From NCBI RefSeq assembly GCF_036271055.1, contig NZ_DATBBJ010000087.1:1-64000 (forward strand): a stretch of 64,000 bases of DNA. The letters are read 5' to 3'. Below are positions 43,816-52,528 of the stretch, one piece after another. Under the pieces are notes generated by a model. That model worked only from the letters and a program-made list of their open reading frames with translations, did not search any database and was not told the DNA's origin. Positions within the stretch are counted from its first letter, which is position 1; each line of letters begins with the position of its first letter. The translations under genes were made by a program, and so were the position numbers. The DNA comes from Scandinavium sp036271055. GTDB taxonomy: Bacteria; Pseudomonadota; Gammaproteobacteria; Enterobacterales; Enterobacteriaceae.

Positions 43816-45543
43816 TTACTGCGTCTTCTCAACCGGAGCGGTTGAAGGTGCAGGTGCTGCGGTGGTGACCGGAGCCGCACTGGCCGCAGGGGTTGGTCGC
43901 GTTTTCGGCACATCATCGCACGGTTTTTCTTTCGGGCAGATCAAATCGAGCATTTTCAGCGTCACGCCGTTGCTCCAGCCGAAACCGTCCTGTAACGGAT
44001 ATTCTCCGCCACCGCCGCCTGTACCGGTCGAAGTAATGTCATATTTCTCGACCAGTTTCTGCTGGCTGTCATAGGTGTGCTGGACGTTGGTCAGGAATCG
44101 CCATGACACTTCCATCGCGATTTTATCCTTGCCGTAGTTTTGCAGCCCTTCGGTAGCGACCCATTGCAGCGGCGCCCAGCCGTTCGGCGCATCCCATTGT
44201 TGACCGCTGTTCACGGTTGTGGTCGTGATGCCACCCGGTTTCAGCAGACGTGATTCTGTCGCAGCAGCGACTTTATCCGCCCGGTAATTTGACGCCGCAT
44301 TGACATACAATGGGAACAGTGCGGCGGCGGTCAACTGATTACGCACCTTATGGGTTTTCAGATCGTAATCGGCGTACCAGCCCTCTTTGTCATTCCACAG
44401 ATGCTGTTCCATCGCTTTCTGGCGCTCACTCGCCATCGTGTCATAGCGTGTCGCTTTGGCGTCGTCGCCTGCGGCTTTGCTGGCCGTTGCGATGATTTTT
44501 TCCATCTTGAACATCAGCGCATTCAGGTCAACGGGCACAATGCTGGTGGTGCGAATGGTGCTGAGTTTTTGCGGGTCATCCATCCAGCGCGAGCTGAAAT
44601 CCCAGCCGGAAGCCGCTGCTGAACGTAGATCGCGGTAGATTTCCGTTGCCGGACGATTCGGGTTGCTTTTCGCGGTGTTCACATCGTCAAGCCAGGATTC
44701 TGGACGCGGGGTATCTTTGTCATCCCAGTAGCGGTTGAGGATCGCCCCGTCATTGAGTTTCACCACGCGCTTATTGGCGTCGCCGTTTTGCAGTGAATCT
44801 TGGCCGTCCATCCAGTAGGCGTGCTCTTTTTCCATCTGCGGCAGATAGGTTTTCAGCGCATCGCGATCATGGGTTGCCAGCAGTTCGACCATCAGCGAGA
44901 AAAACGGCGGCTGCGAACGGCTCAGGTAATAGGTGCGGTTGCCGTTCGGAATATGGCCCCAGGTGTCAATTTCGTAGGCGAAGTTGGCAACCATATCTTC
45001 GATTTTGTCCCAGTGGCCGCTTTCAGCCAGCCCGAGCATCGTGAAATAGCTGTCCCAGTAATACACTTCACGGAAGCGCCCGCCGGGCACAACATAAGGT
45101 TTTGGCAGGGGCAGCAACGAGTCCCATTTTGCGGCGCTGTCCGTGGTGCGCGTCAGCACCGGCCACAGGCCGTCAATATGCTCGCGAAGGCTTTGACCCT
45201 TCGGCGGCACATACTTGTCTTTTTCCTGCGGCATCGTGAAATTCACTTCGACAAAATGGCGCAGGTCAAAACTGCTCTGATTCCGCTGCATCCGGTAATC
45301 GGCCAGGATCATCAGCGGATCGCCTTTTGGCACCGCATCGGCGAACGTTTTCTGATCGGAAAACAGCTTCGCGCTCTGCACGTCATTAAACAGCGGGCCC
45401 AATAAAATATCCGGCGACTGAGGCGTGGCAGGGGTATCTTCCGCCTGAGCATGAGCCAGGCTCAAAGAAAGCAGCGCACCACCCAGTGCGAATCGCAGGG
45501 CGAGGTACAGCGAGTCAGGACGGCGCAAAACGGGTTTATTCAT
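43816..45543 (-). CDS. treA: Periplasmic trehalase TreA
   Basis: 575 residues, GH37. Signal peptide to about residue 34 (LSLAHAQA-ED). Both trehalase signatures are intact: PGGRFREVYYWDSYF (about 162-176) and QWDAPNGWAPLQW in the last third. Hydrolyses trehalose to two glucose in the periplasm, allowing use of trehalose at high osmolarity. The final 35 or so residues form a Thr/Pro/Ala-rich tail (TRPTPAASAAPVTTAAPAP) beyond the conserved CDDVP region; the whole protein is about ten residues longer than E. coli TreA. GGAGAG precedes the ATG. The glucose released can enter by the mannose PTS at 5350-8039. Confidence 0.95.
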   Translation of the reverse strand: MNKPVLRRPDSLYLALRFALGGALLSLSLAHAQAEDTPATPQSPDILLGPLFNDVQSAKLFSDQKTFADAVPKGDPLMILADYRMQRNQSSFDLRHFVEVNFTMPQEKDKYVPPKGQSLREHIDGLWPVLTRTTDSAAKWDSLLPLPKPYVVPGGRFREVYYWDSYFTMLGLAESGHWDKIEDMVANFAYEIDTWGHIPNGNRTYYLSRSQPPFFSLMVELLATHDRDALKTYLPQMEKEHAYWMDGQDSLQNGDANKRVVKLNDGAILNRYWDDKDTPRPESWLDDVNTAKSNPNRPATEIYRDLRSAAASGWDFSSRWMDDPQKLSTIRTTSIVPVDLNALMFKMEKIIATASKAAGDDAKATRYDTMASERQKAMEQHLWNDKEGWYADYDLKTHKVRNQLTAAALFPLYVNAASNYRADKVAAATESRLLKPGGITTTTVNSGQQWDAPNGWAPLQWVATEGLQNYGKDKIAMEVSWRFLTNVQHTYDSQQKLVEKYDITSTGTGGGGGEYPLQDGFGWSNGVTLKMLDLICPKEKPCDDVPKTRPTPAASAAPVTTAAPAPSTAPVEKTQ

Positions 45544-45845
45544 TGTTAACTCTCCTTTTTAGATGCGCAGATTCCGCTGTTTACAACCATAGACGAATAT
45601 CGGCACCGATGCGTGTCGAGGTTAACGTTTTGCGCCTTTCCAGACAAATTCCCGTTGCTCAGCAATGTGAGGGCGAAAACAAAAATTCCGGCTAAATATC
45701 GGTCTTAACCCTCACAGATCACATAAAGCAAAAAACATAAGAAATTAGCAAAAAAACATAATGGATAACCTTTCTCCGGTTATGCAAAAAATAACGGCAC
45801 ATAAGAAACCGGTTCCATAACATAATACTGATGGGGAGTCATATC

Positions 45846-47201
45846 GTGGCAGGAGAAAAGTTATCTGTCAGAGAAAAAGTCGGCTATAGCCTTGGCGACG
45901 CCGCAAGCCATATTGTTTTTGATTCTTCGGTGGCGATCCTTGCGTATTACTACACCGATGTTTATGGCTTACCCCCAGCCGTCATGGGGACGATGTTTTT
46001 ATTGGTGCGCTTATTAGATGCCATAACCGATCCGATTATGGGTGCCATTGCGGATGCCACCTCGACCCGCTGGGGCCGCTTCCGGCCTTGGCTGCTCGCG
46101 ATCTGTGTGCCTTTCGCGGTAAGCTGCGTGCTGGTCTATTCCATTCCGTCCTTTAGTGACAGCGGGAAAATTGTCTACGCAGTTGGCGCATATATCTTCA
46201 TGACGTTGATGTATACGGCGATTAATATTCCGTATTGTTCACTTGGCGCGGCATTAACCACCGATCCCGGTGAAAGTCTTTCATTACAATCCTGGCGTTT
46301 TGCCATTGCGCCTATTGGCGGCGCATTAGGTACAGCGTTTATTTTACCGCTGTCCGATTTCCTTTATCCAGGTGACAGAGCTACCGGCATTCAGGTATCG
46401 ATGGGGATATTTGGCGTAATTGGTTGCCTGATGTTTATTGCCTGTTTCTTTACCACCCGCGAACGCGTCCAGCCGATTAAAGAAGAAAACCTGAATATCG
46501 CCCGCGATGTCAAAATACTGTTCCGCAATGAGCAGTGGTGGGTGTTGTCGGTGTATAACTTCACGATGCTGGTGGCGGTGGTGATCCGCGGTGGCGCAGT
46601 GGTGTATTACGTCAACAGCGTGCTCGGCAAGGGCGCGGATATCATTACCTGGTTTATGCTTGGCGGCATGTTTGCTTCAATGTTCGGATCGGTGCTCGCC
46701 AAACCCTTCGGCACGCGCTTCTGTAAGGTGAAATTCTCGTTCTGGATAAACATGCTCAACGCCGCCCTCGGCGTGGCCTGTTTCTGGCTGCCGATTCAGT
46801 ATTGGGTGCTGCCGCTGATTTTCCACATTCTCATCCAGCTTGTGCAGGGCGGAAATGCCGCATTGCAGTGGTCGATGATCACCGATACCAACAACTACGG
46901 CGAATGGAAAACCCAGCGTCGTATTACCGGTATGAACGTCGCCGCCAATATTTTCGTCATCAAGCTCGGCGTGGCGGTGGGCGGGGCGATCCTCGGTTGG
47001 GTGCTGGCGTATTACAACTACGCTTCCAGCAGTCACGTTCAGTCCACGGAAGCCATCAACGGTATCATCATGTTGTTCTCAGTCATTCCTTCGGTGTTCT
47101 ACGTGTTGACGGCGATTGCGATCCGCTTCTATCGCCTCAACAACGAGCGCATGAACACGGTTGTCACTGATTTGAACCGTGGCGCGTTTGCCGACTCCTG
47201 A
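45846..47201 (+). CDS. GPH-family sugar:cation symporter (YicJ/MelB type)
   Basis: 451 residues, 12 hydrophobic segments, glycoside-pentoside-hexuronide:cation symporter family of the MFS. Diagnostic motifs: GYSLGDAASHIVFD, LDAITDPIMGAIADATSTRWGRFRPW (loop 2-3 in two parts) and the C-terminal RRITGMNVAANIFVIKLGVA. Closest by memory to E. coli YicJ; substrate probably a glycoside, not determinable. The GTG at 45846 is preferred because GGGGAG lies seven bases upstream; an ATG at 45831 would add five residues. No glycosidase is adjacent except divergent treA across about 300 bp of AT-rich sequence that shows no gene. Confidence 0.88.
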   Translation: MAGEKLSVREKVGYSLGDAASHIVFDSSVAILAYYYTDVYGLPPAVMGTMFLLVRLLDAITDPIMGAIADATSTRWGRFRPWLLAICVPFAVSCVLVYSIPSFSDSGKIVYAVGAYIFMTLMYTAINIPYCSLGAALTTDPGESLSLQSWRFAIAPIGGALGTAFILPLSDFLYPGDRATGIQVSMGIFGVIGCLMFIACFFTTRERVQPIKEENLNIARDVKILFRNEQWWVLSVYNFTMLVAVVIRGGAVVYYVNSVLGKGADIITWFMLGGMFASMFGSVLAKPFGTRFCKVKFSFWINMLNAALGVACFWLPIQYWVLPLIFHILIQLVQGGNAALQWSMITDTNNYGEWKTQRRITGMNVAANIFVIKLGVAVGGAILGWVLAYYNYASSSHVQSTEAINGIIMLFSVIPSVFYVLTAIAIRFYRLNNERMNTVVTDLNRGAFADS

Positions 47202-47210
47202 TAGGCCACG

Positions 47211-47239
47211 GCGGTAACGGGAAGCGCTTCCGTTACCGC
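47211..47239. repeat. Near-perfect palindrome after the symporter gene
   Basis: GCGGTAACG and its complement CGTTACCGC flank GGAAGCGCTTC; the centre GGAAGCGCTTCC is itself a palindrome of LacI/GalR-operator shape. It can serve as a weak terminator of the symporter gene or an operator for the phn genes. Confidence 0.6.
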
Positions 47240-47272
47240 TTTAGGTGACATCTTCATCTGTTTATCGTTTTT

Positions 47273-47290
47273 CTGTCATTAAAGCGTCAC
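47273..47290. promoter_or_regulatory. Pho box upstream of the phnCDEE-type operon
   Basis: CTGTCATTAAAGCGTCAC: a perfect first PhoB repeat (CTGTCAT), four-base AT-rich spacer, second repeat GCGTCAC (5 of 7). It is 50 bp before the first gene, the position of a PhoB-activated promoter. Confidence 0.75.
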
Positions 47291-47339
47291 GCGCAACGTT
47301 GTTAATAACCACGGCGAAAACAAGCAACGTGGAACTCTT

Positions 47340-48182
47340 ATGAACAACGCTCGCGCACTCTTTTCCCTGAACGATTACCCGGTTCAACCGCAGCTCGTCC
47401 ATGCTCATCAGCGTAAAGTGCTGAGCGTGAAAAACTTATGCAAGTCGTACAATGCGCATCAGACGGTGCTGAACGACATTAATTTTGACCTGCATGCGGG
47501 CGAAATGGTGGGGATCGTCGGGCGTTCGGGGGCGGGGAAATCCACGCTGCTGCACGTATTGAACGGCACGCATACCGCGACCTCCGGCGAAATGCTGAGT
47601 TACCCGGAAGTCGGTCTCCCGCATGATGTTTCCGGCCTGAGCGGACGCGCGCTGAATCAGTGGCGCAGCGAATGCGGCATGATTTTCCAGGACTTCTGTC
47701 TGGTGCCGCGCTTAGACGTGCTGACCAACGTACTGCTGGGCCGCCTGAGCCAGACCTCAACGCTCAAATCCCTGTTTAAAGTGTTCTCCGACGACGACCG
47801 CGCCCGTGCCATTGCGCTGCTCGAATGGATGAACATGCTGCCGCATGCACTCCAGCGCGCGGAAAATCTCTCCGGTGGGCAAATGCAGCGTGTGGCGATT
47901 TGCCGCGCCCTGATCCAGAACCCTTCCATCTTGCTGGCCGACGAACCTGTGGCCTCGCTCGACCCGAAAAACACCCAGCGCATCATGAACGTGCTGCGCG
48001 AAGTCAGCGAGCAGGGCATCAGCGTGATGGTCAACCTGCACTCGATTGAACTGGTGAAATCTTACTGCACCCGCGTGATTGGCATCGCGCAGGGGCAAAT
48101 CGTGTTTGACGGTCATCCGGACGACCTGAGCCTGGATGTCCTGCAACAACTTTATGGCGATGAAATCAGCCAGCTTCACTAA
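47340..48182 (+). CDS. phnC: Phosphonate-type ABC transporter ATPase (PhnC-like)
   Basis: 280 residues. Walker A GRSGAGKSTLL (about 61-71), Q-loop FQDF, ABC signature LSGGQMQRV, Walker B ILLADEPVASLD and switch His in NLHS. The N-terminus has about 25 residues ahead of the ABC core (MNNARALFSLNDYPVQPQ ...), longer than usual for PhnC. Energises import of phosphonate, phosphite or a related phosphorus compound. No C-P lyase or phosphonatase genes are nearby, so degradation must be encoded elsewhere. First gene of a four-gene operon behind a Pho box. Confidence 0.85.
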   Translation: MNNARALFSLNDYPVQPQLVHAHQRKVLSVKNLCKSYNAHQTVLNDINFDLHAGEMVGIVGRSGAGKSTLLHVLNGTHTATSGEMLSYPEVGLPHDVSGLSGRALNQWRSECGMIFQDFCLVPRLDVLTNVLLGRLSQTSTLKSLFKVFSDDDRARAIALLEWMNMLPHALQRAENLSGGQMQRVAICRALIQNPSILLADEPVASLDPKNTQRIMNVLREVSEQGISVMVNLHSIELVKSYCTRVIGIAQGQIVFDGHPDDLSLDVLQQLYGDEISQLH

Positions 48183-48213
48183 CACCTCAAATCAGACAAC
48201 ACAGGCAACGATA

Positions 48214-49152
48214 ATGACTAAGCACATGAAGCGCGCATTACGACTTTCTGCAATGATGGCAGGGCTGCTGGTGGCCTGGCAAACCACTGCCGCGCAACCG
48301 AAAGAGTTAAATCTGGGTATTCTGGGCGGGCAGAACGCCACCCAGCAAATTGGTGATAACCAGTGCGTGAAGGATTTTCTCGACAAGGAACTGAGCGTCG
48401 ACACCAAACTGCGTAACTCGTCTGACTACTCCGGTGTGATCCAGGGTCTGCTCGGCGGTAAAGTTGACGTAGTGCTGAGCATGTCGCCATCGTCGTATGC
48501 GTCGGTGTACATCAACAACCCGAAAGCGGTGGATATTGTCGGTATCGCAGTGGACGATAAAGACCAGTCTCGCGGTTATCATTCCGTGGTAATCGTTATA
48601 GCCGACAGCCCGTACAAAACCATAGACGACCTGAAAGGCAAATCCTTCGGCATGGCTGACCCGGATTCGACTTCCGGTTTCCTGATCCCAAACCAGGAAT
48701 TCAAAAAGAAATTCGGTGGCACGACGGATAACAAATACAACAACTTCTTCTCCAGCGTGACGTTCTCTGGCGGCCACGAGCAGGACATTCTCGGCGTGCT
48801 GAACGGTCAGTTCGCAGGCGCGGTGACCTGGGCGTCCATGGTCGGTGACTACAACGACGGTTACAGCGCCGGGGCGTTCAACCGCCTGATCCGCATGGAT
48901 CACCCGGACCTGATGAAAAACATCCGCATCATCTGGCAATCGCCGTTGATCCCGAATGGCCCGATTCTGGTGAGCAACAGTTTGCCTGCAGATTTCAAAG
49001 CGAAAGTCGTGGCGGCGGTGAAAAAACTCGATACCGCAGATCACGCCTGCTTTATCAAAGCGATGGGCGGCACGCAGCACATTGGTCCCGCGACCGTGGC
49101 AGATTTCCAGCAGATTATCGACATGAAACGCGAGCTGGTTAACGCCCGTTAA
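48214..49152 (+). CDS. phnD: Phosphonate-type periplasmic binding protein (PhnD-like)
   Basis: 312 residues. Signal peptide to about residue 27 (VAWQTTAAQP). PhnD/phosphate-phosphite-phosphonate binding family: LNLGILGGQNATQQIG, the second-lobe YHSVVIVIADSPYKTIDDLKGKSF motif in parts and DPDSTSGFLIP, the loop that binds the phosphoryl oxygens in relatives. Ligand not predictable from sequence alone. ATG at 48214 is taken since it opens the basic n-region MTKHMKRALRL. 31 bp after phnC. Confidence 0.85.
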   Translation: MTKHMKRALRLSAMMAGLLVAWQTTAAQPKELNLGILGGQNATQQIGDNQCVKDFLDKELSVDTKLRNSSDYSGVIQGLLGGKVDVVLSMSPSSYASVYINNPKAVDIVGIAVDDKDQSRGYHSVVIVIADSPYKTIDDLKGKSFGMADPDSTSGFLIPNQEFKKKFGGTTDNKYNNFFSSVTFSGGHEQDILGVLNGQFAGAVTWASMVGDYNDGYSAGAFNRLIRMDHPDLMKNIRIIWQSPLIPNGPILVSNSLPADFKAKVVAAVKKLDTADHACFIKAMGGTQHIGPATVADFQQIIDMKRELVNAR

Positions 49153-49211
49153 TCAGACCTTTTCACCTCCCCCGAGCAGGCAGCGGGGGAGCGTTCATCC
49201 CGCGAGTGAAC

Positions 49212-50078
49212 ATGCAGAATATTGAATTTGAACGTTACTACCAGCAGGTGAAAATGCGCCAGACGCGCGACACCTTCACCTGGTCAGCGCTGCTGCTGGT
49301 GCTCTATTTTGCCGCCGGACAGGCCGCTGAGTTTAATCTCCTCACCATCTGGCACTCGCTGCCAAACTTCTTCGATTACCTACTCGAAACCGTGCCAACG
49401 CTGCACGCTGGCGTGTTGTTTGCCGACGTACACACCAAAGGGTCACTGGCTTATTGGGGCTACCGATTACCGATCCAATTGCCGCTGATCTGGGAAACGC
49501 TACAGTTAGCGCTGGCGTCAACGCTGGTGGCGGTAGCCATCGCGACCATTCTGGCGTTTATGGCGGCACGTAACGCCTGGGCACCGACAGGATTACGTTT
49601 CGGCATTCGCGCGCTGGTGGCATTTTTGCGCACCATGCCGGAACTGGCATGGGCGGTGATTTTCGTGATGGCATTTGGCATCGGCGCGATCCCCGGTTTT
49701 CTGGCGCTGACGCTGCATACCATCGGCAGTCTGACCAAACTGTTTTATGAGGCCATCGAAAGCGCACAGGACAAACCGGTACGCGGTCTGACTGCCTGTG
49801 GCGCGACCCCCATCCAGCGGATGCGCTTTGCGCTGTGGCCGCAGGTGAAACCGATTTTCCTCTCCTATGGCTTCATGCGCCTCGAAATCAATTTCCGCTC
49901 ATCGACCATTCTCGGACTGGTAGGGGCGGGCGGTATTGGTCAGGAGCTGATGACCAACATCAAACTCGACCGCTATGACCAGGTCAGTATGACGCTGCTG
50001 CTGATTGTCATTGTGGTGTCGATTCTGGATACGCTGTCTGGACGCCTGCGTCAGCGGGTGCTGGAGGGGAAAAAATGA
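49212..50078 (+). CDS. phnE: Phosphonate-type ABC transporter permease 1 (PhnE-like)
   Basis: 288 residues with about six hydrophobic segments. PhnE family with the EAA-like loop GLTACGATPIQRMRFALWPQ and REINFRSSTILGLVGAGGIGQEL-type motif (here LEINFRSSTILGLVGAGGIG). Pairs with the next gene, whose start overlaps its stop by four bases (ATGA), to form a heterodimeric channel. GTG six bases upstream is an alternative start. Confidence 0.85.
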   Translation: MQNIEFERYYQQVKMRQTRDTFTWSALLLVLYFAAGQAAEFNLLTIWHSLPNFFDYLLETVPTLHAGVLFADVHTKGSLAYWGYRLPIQLPLIWETLQLALASTLVAVAIATILAFMAARNAWAPTGLRFGIRALVAFLRTMPELAWAVIFVMAFGIGAIPGFLALTLHTIGSLTKLFYEAIESAQDKPVRGLTACGATPIQRMRFALWPQVKPIFLSYGFMRLEINFRSSTILGLVGAGGIGQELMTNIKLDRYDQVSMTLLLIVIVVSILDTLSGRLRQRVLEGKK

Positions 50079-50956
50079 AACACTGGCAAGCGGTGACTGA
50101 CACCGATCGCTATCGCGAAGAACACCCGGCGCTGTTTCGAGCGCAGCGGCGTTATCTGCGCCATCTGGCGTTGCTCGGTATAGCCGTGGGGTTGTATTAC
50201 GTCTGGTTCTTCCTCCAGTTTGGTATCAGCTACGAACAACTCACCACCGGAATGACACAACTCGGACGTTACTTTTTCCGCATGTTTGTCTGGCAGGATT
50301 TCGCTAACTGGCCATTCGGTTACTATTTCCGCCAGATTGGTATCACGCTCGCCATTGTTTTCTCCGGCACCCTTACCGCTACGGTGATTGCGCTTCTGCT
50401 GTCATTCCTTGCGGCGAGAAACGTGATGCGCGGCCCGGTGACGCGCTTCGTGGCGATGTTCATGCGTCGACTGTTTGATGTATTACGCGGTATCGACATG
50501 GCTATCTGGGGGCTGATTTTCGTGCGTGCGGTGGGATTAGGCCCACTCGCCGGGGTGCTGGCAATCATTATGCAGGATACCGGGCTTCTCGGGCGTTTAT
50601 ATGCCGAAGGGCATGAAGCGGTGGAACGTTCACCCGGTCGCGGCCTGACGGCAGTGGGGGCCAACGGTTTGCAAAAACATCGTTTCGGGATCTTCACCCA
50701 ATCCTTCCCAACGTTTCTGGCACTCAGTCTGTATCAGCTGGAATCCAACACTCGTTCGGCTGCGGTGCTGGGCTTTGTGGGCGCGGGCGGTATCGGGCTG
50801 ATTTACGCCGAAAATATGCGTTTATGGAACTGGGATGTGGTGATGTTTATCACTCTGCTGCTGGTGGCAGTGGTGATGACCATGGACGCGCTGTCATCAT
50901 GGCTGCGCCGCCGCTACATCACCGGGGCGACGGTGCCGTTATTTAAGATTGATTAA
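50075..50956 (+). CDS. phnE2: Phosphonate-type ABC transporter permease 2 (PhnE-like)
   Basis: 293 residues, about six hydrophobic segments, same family as the preceding gene: loop GLTAVGANGLQKHRFGIFTQ and LESNTRSAAVLGFVGAGGIG. Translationally coupled through an ATGA overlap. Last gene of the operon; no clear terminator before dbpA 120 bp downstream. Confidence 0.85.
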   Translation: MKHWQAVTDTDRYREEHPALFRAQRRYLRHLALLGIAVGLYYVWFFLQFGISYEQLTTGMTQLGRYFFRMFVWQDFANWPFGYYFRQIGITLAIVFSGTLTATVIALLLSFLAARNVMRGPVTRFVAMFMRRLFDVLRGIDMAIWGLIFVRAVGLGPLAGVLAIIMQDTGLLGRLYAEGHEAVERSPGRGLTAVGANGLQKHRFGIFTQSFPTFLALSLYQLESNTRSAAVLGFVGAGGIGLIYAENMRLWNWDVVMFITLLLVAVVMTMDALSSWLRRRYITGATVPLFKID

Positions 50957-51078
50957 CCAGAATACGGCCCGGAAAAAACACGCATCGGCAAGAGGGCGTC
51001 AATGGTATGATGACGCCCTTCTTGATCGCAGCGACCTCGTCGTTGTCGAATGTCGATATCTTTACCGGAATAATGACC

Positions 51079-52452
51079 GTGACCTCTTTTACTGAACTGA
51101 ACGCGCTGCCTGCTGAACAACTCGAGAATCTTAATGAGTTAGGCTATCTGACCATGACCCCGGTACAGGCGGCGGCGTTACCGGCCATTCTTGCGGGGAA
51201 AGATGTCCGCGCTCAGGCGAAAACCGGCAGCGGCAAAACCGCCGCGTTTGGTTTGGGCCTGTTGCAACACATTGATGCCAGCCAGTTTATTACGCAGTCT
51301 CTGGTGCTGTGCCCGACGCGCGAACTGGCGGATCAGGTGGCGAAAGAGCTGCGTCGTCTGGCGCGCTATATGCCGAACATTAAAGTGCTGACGCTCTGCG
51401 GCGGCTTGCCATTCAGCGTTCAGCGCGATTCACTGATCCACGCGCCGCACATCATTGTGGCGACGCCGGGCCGTCTGCTCGATCACCTCAATAAAGAAAC
51501 CGTGAGGCTCGATGCGCTGCAAACGCTGGTGCTCGATGAAGCCGACCGTATGCTGGACATGGGCTTTGCCGACGCGATTGACGAAGTGATCGCGCATGCA
51601 CCGGCAAACCGCCAGACACTGCTATTCTCCGCCACCTGGCCGAAAGCGATTGCTGCCATCAGCACCCGTATTCAGCGCGAGCCGGTGACGGTGGAAATCG
51701 ATACCGTTGATGAACTGCCCGCAGTTGAACAACAATTCTATGAAACCTCGCGTAACGGCAAAATCACCCTGCTGCAAAAGCTGCTGAGCAAGCATCAACC
51801 TGCGTCCTGCGTGGTGTTCTGTAACACCAAAAAAGATTGCCAGGCAGTGTGCGACGCGTTGAGCGAAAGCAACCAGAGCGTACTGGCGCTGCACGGCGAC
51901 ATGGAACAGCGTGACCGTGATCAGACATTAGTGCGTTTTGCTAACGGTAGCAGTCGTGTGCTGGTGGCGACTGACGTTGCCGCGCGTGGTCTGGATATCA
52001 AAGCGCTGGAGATGGTGATCAACTTCGAGCTGGCGTGGGATCCGGAAGTGCACGTCCACCGTATCGGCCGTACCGCACGTGCCGGACAAAGCGGGCTGGC
52101 GATCAGCTTCTGTGCACCGGATGAGGGCCAGCGTGCTGCGGCTCTCGAAGAGATGCTGAACATGAAAGTGCACTGGCAGCAAGCGCCGACCAGCATCAAC
52201 ATCACTCCACTCGAAGCTACCATGGCAACGCTGTGCATCGACGGCGGTAAAAAAGCCAAAATGCGTCCGGGCGATATTCTCGGGGCGTTGACTGGTGACA
52301 TGGGCCTCGACGGTGCAGACATCGGCAAAATCGATATTCACCCGATCCATGCGTTTGTAGCTGTCAAACAAAGCGTCGCCCGTCATGCGTGGAAACAGCT
52401 GCAACAGGGTAAAATCAAAGGCAAAACCGTGAAAGTTCGTTTACTGAAATAA
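51079..52452 (+). CDS. dbpA: ATP-dependent RNA helicase DbpA
   Basis: 457 residues, exactly the E. coli length from the GTG at 51079. DEAD-box helicase for 50S ribosome assembly, activated by hairpin 92 of 23S rRNA. Motifs: Q motif near FTELNALPAEQLENLNELGY, AKTGSGKT (I), PTRELADQV (Ia), DEAD (II, VLDEADRMLDMGF), SAT (III), ARGLDI (V), HRIGRTARAG (VI); the C-terminal RNA-binding domain from about 380 recognises hairpin 92. An ATG two codons earlier is possible. In E. coli this gene is at a different chromosomal place. Confidence 0.95.
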   Translation: MTSFTELNALPAEQLENLNELGYLTMTPVQAAALPAILAGKDVRAQAKTGSGKTAAFGLGLLQHIDASQFITQSLVLCPTRELADQVAKELRRLARYMPNIKVLTLCGGLPFSVQRDSLIHAPHIIVATPGRLLDHLNKETVRLDALQTLVLDEADRMLDMGFADAIDEVIAHAPANRQTLLFSATWPKAIAAISTRIQREPVTVEIDTVDELPAVEQQFYETSRNGKITLLQKLLSKHQPASCVVFCNTKKDCQAVCDALSESNQSVLALHGDMEQRDRDQTLVRFANGSSRVLVATDVAARGLDIKALEMVINFELAWDPEVHVHRIGRTARAGQSGLAISFCAPDEGQRAAALEEMLNMKVHWQQAPTSINITPLEATMATLCIDGGKKAKMRPGDILGALTGDMGLDGADIGKIDIHPIHAFVAVKQSVARHAWKQLQQGKIKGKTVKVRLLK

Positions 52453-52469
52453 GGTTTGCCCGTGATGCG

Positions 52470-52498
52470 AACGCCACCCATCGGGTGGCGTTTTTTTT
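52470..52498 (+). terminator. Intrinsic terminator after dbpA
   Basis: ACGCCACCC-ATC-GGGTGGCG followed by eight T. Confidence 0.92.
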
Positions 52499-52528
52499 GC
52501 TCTGTAGATTAGGGCACGGCTACAGAGC

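Noticed and set aside
43577..44074. Plus-strand frame spanning the REP region and the treA 3' end
   Set aside because: It overlaps repeat DNA and conserved treA codons in antisense; no family resemblance.
45544..45845. Possible CRP half-sites in the treA/symporter gap (TGTGAGGG, TATGTGATCTGTGAG)
   Set aside because: Only half of the CRP palindrome matches in each case, too weak to annotate.
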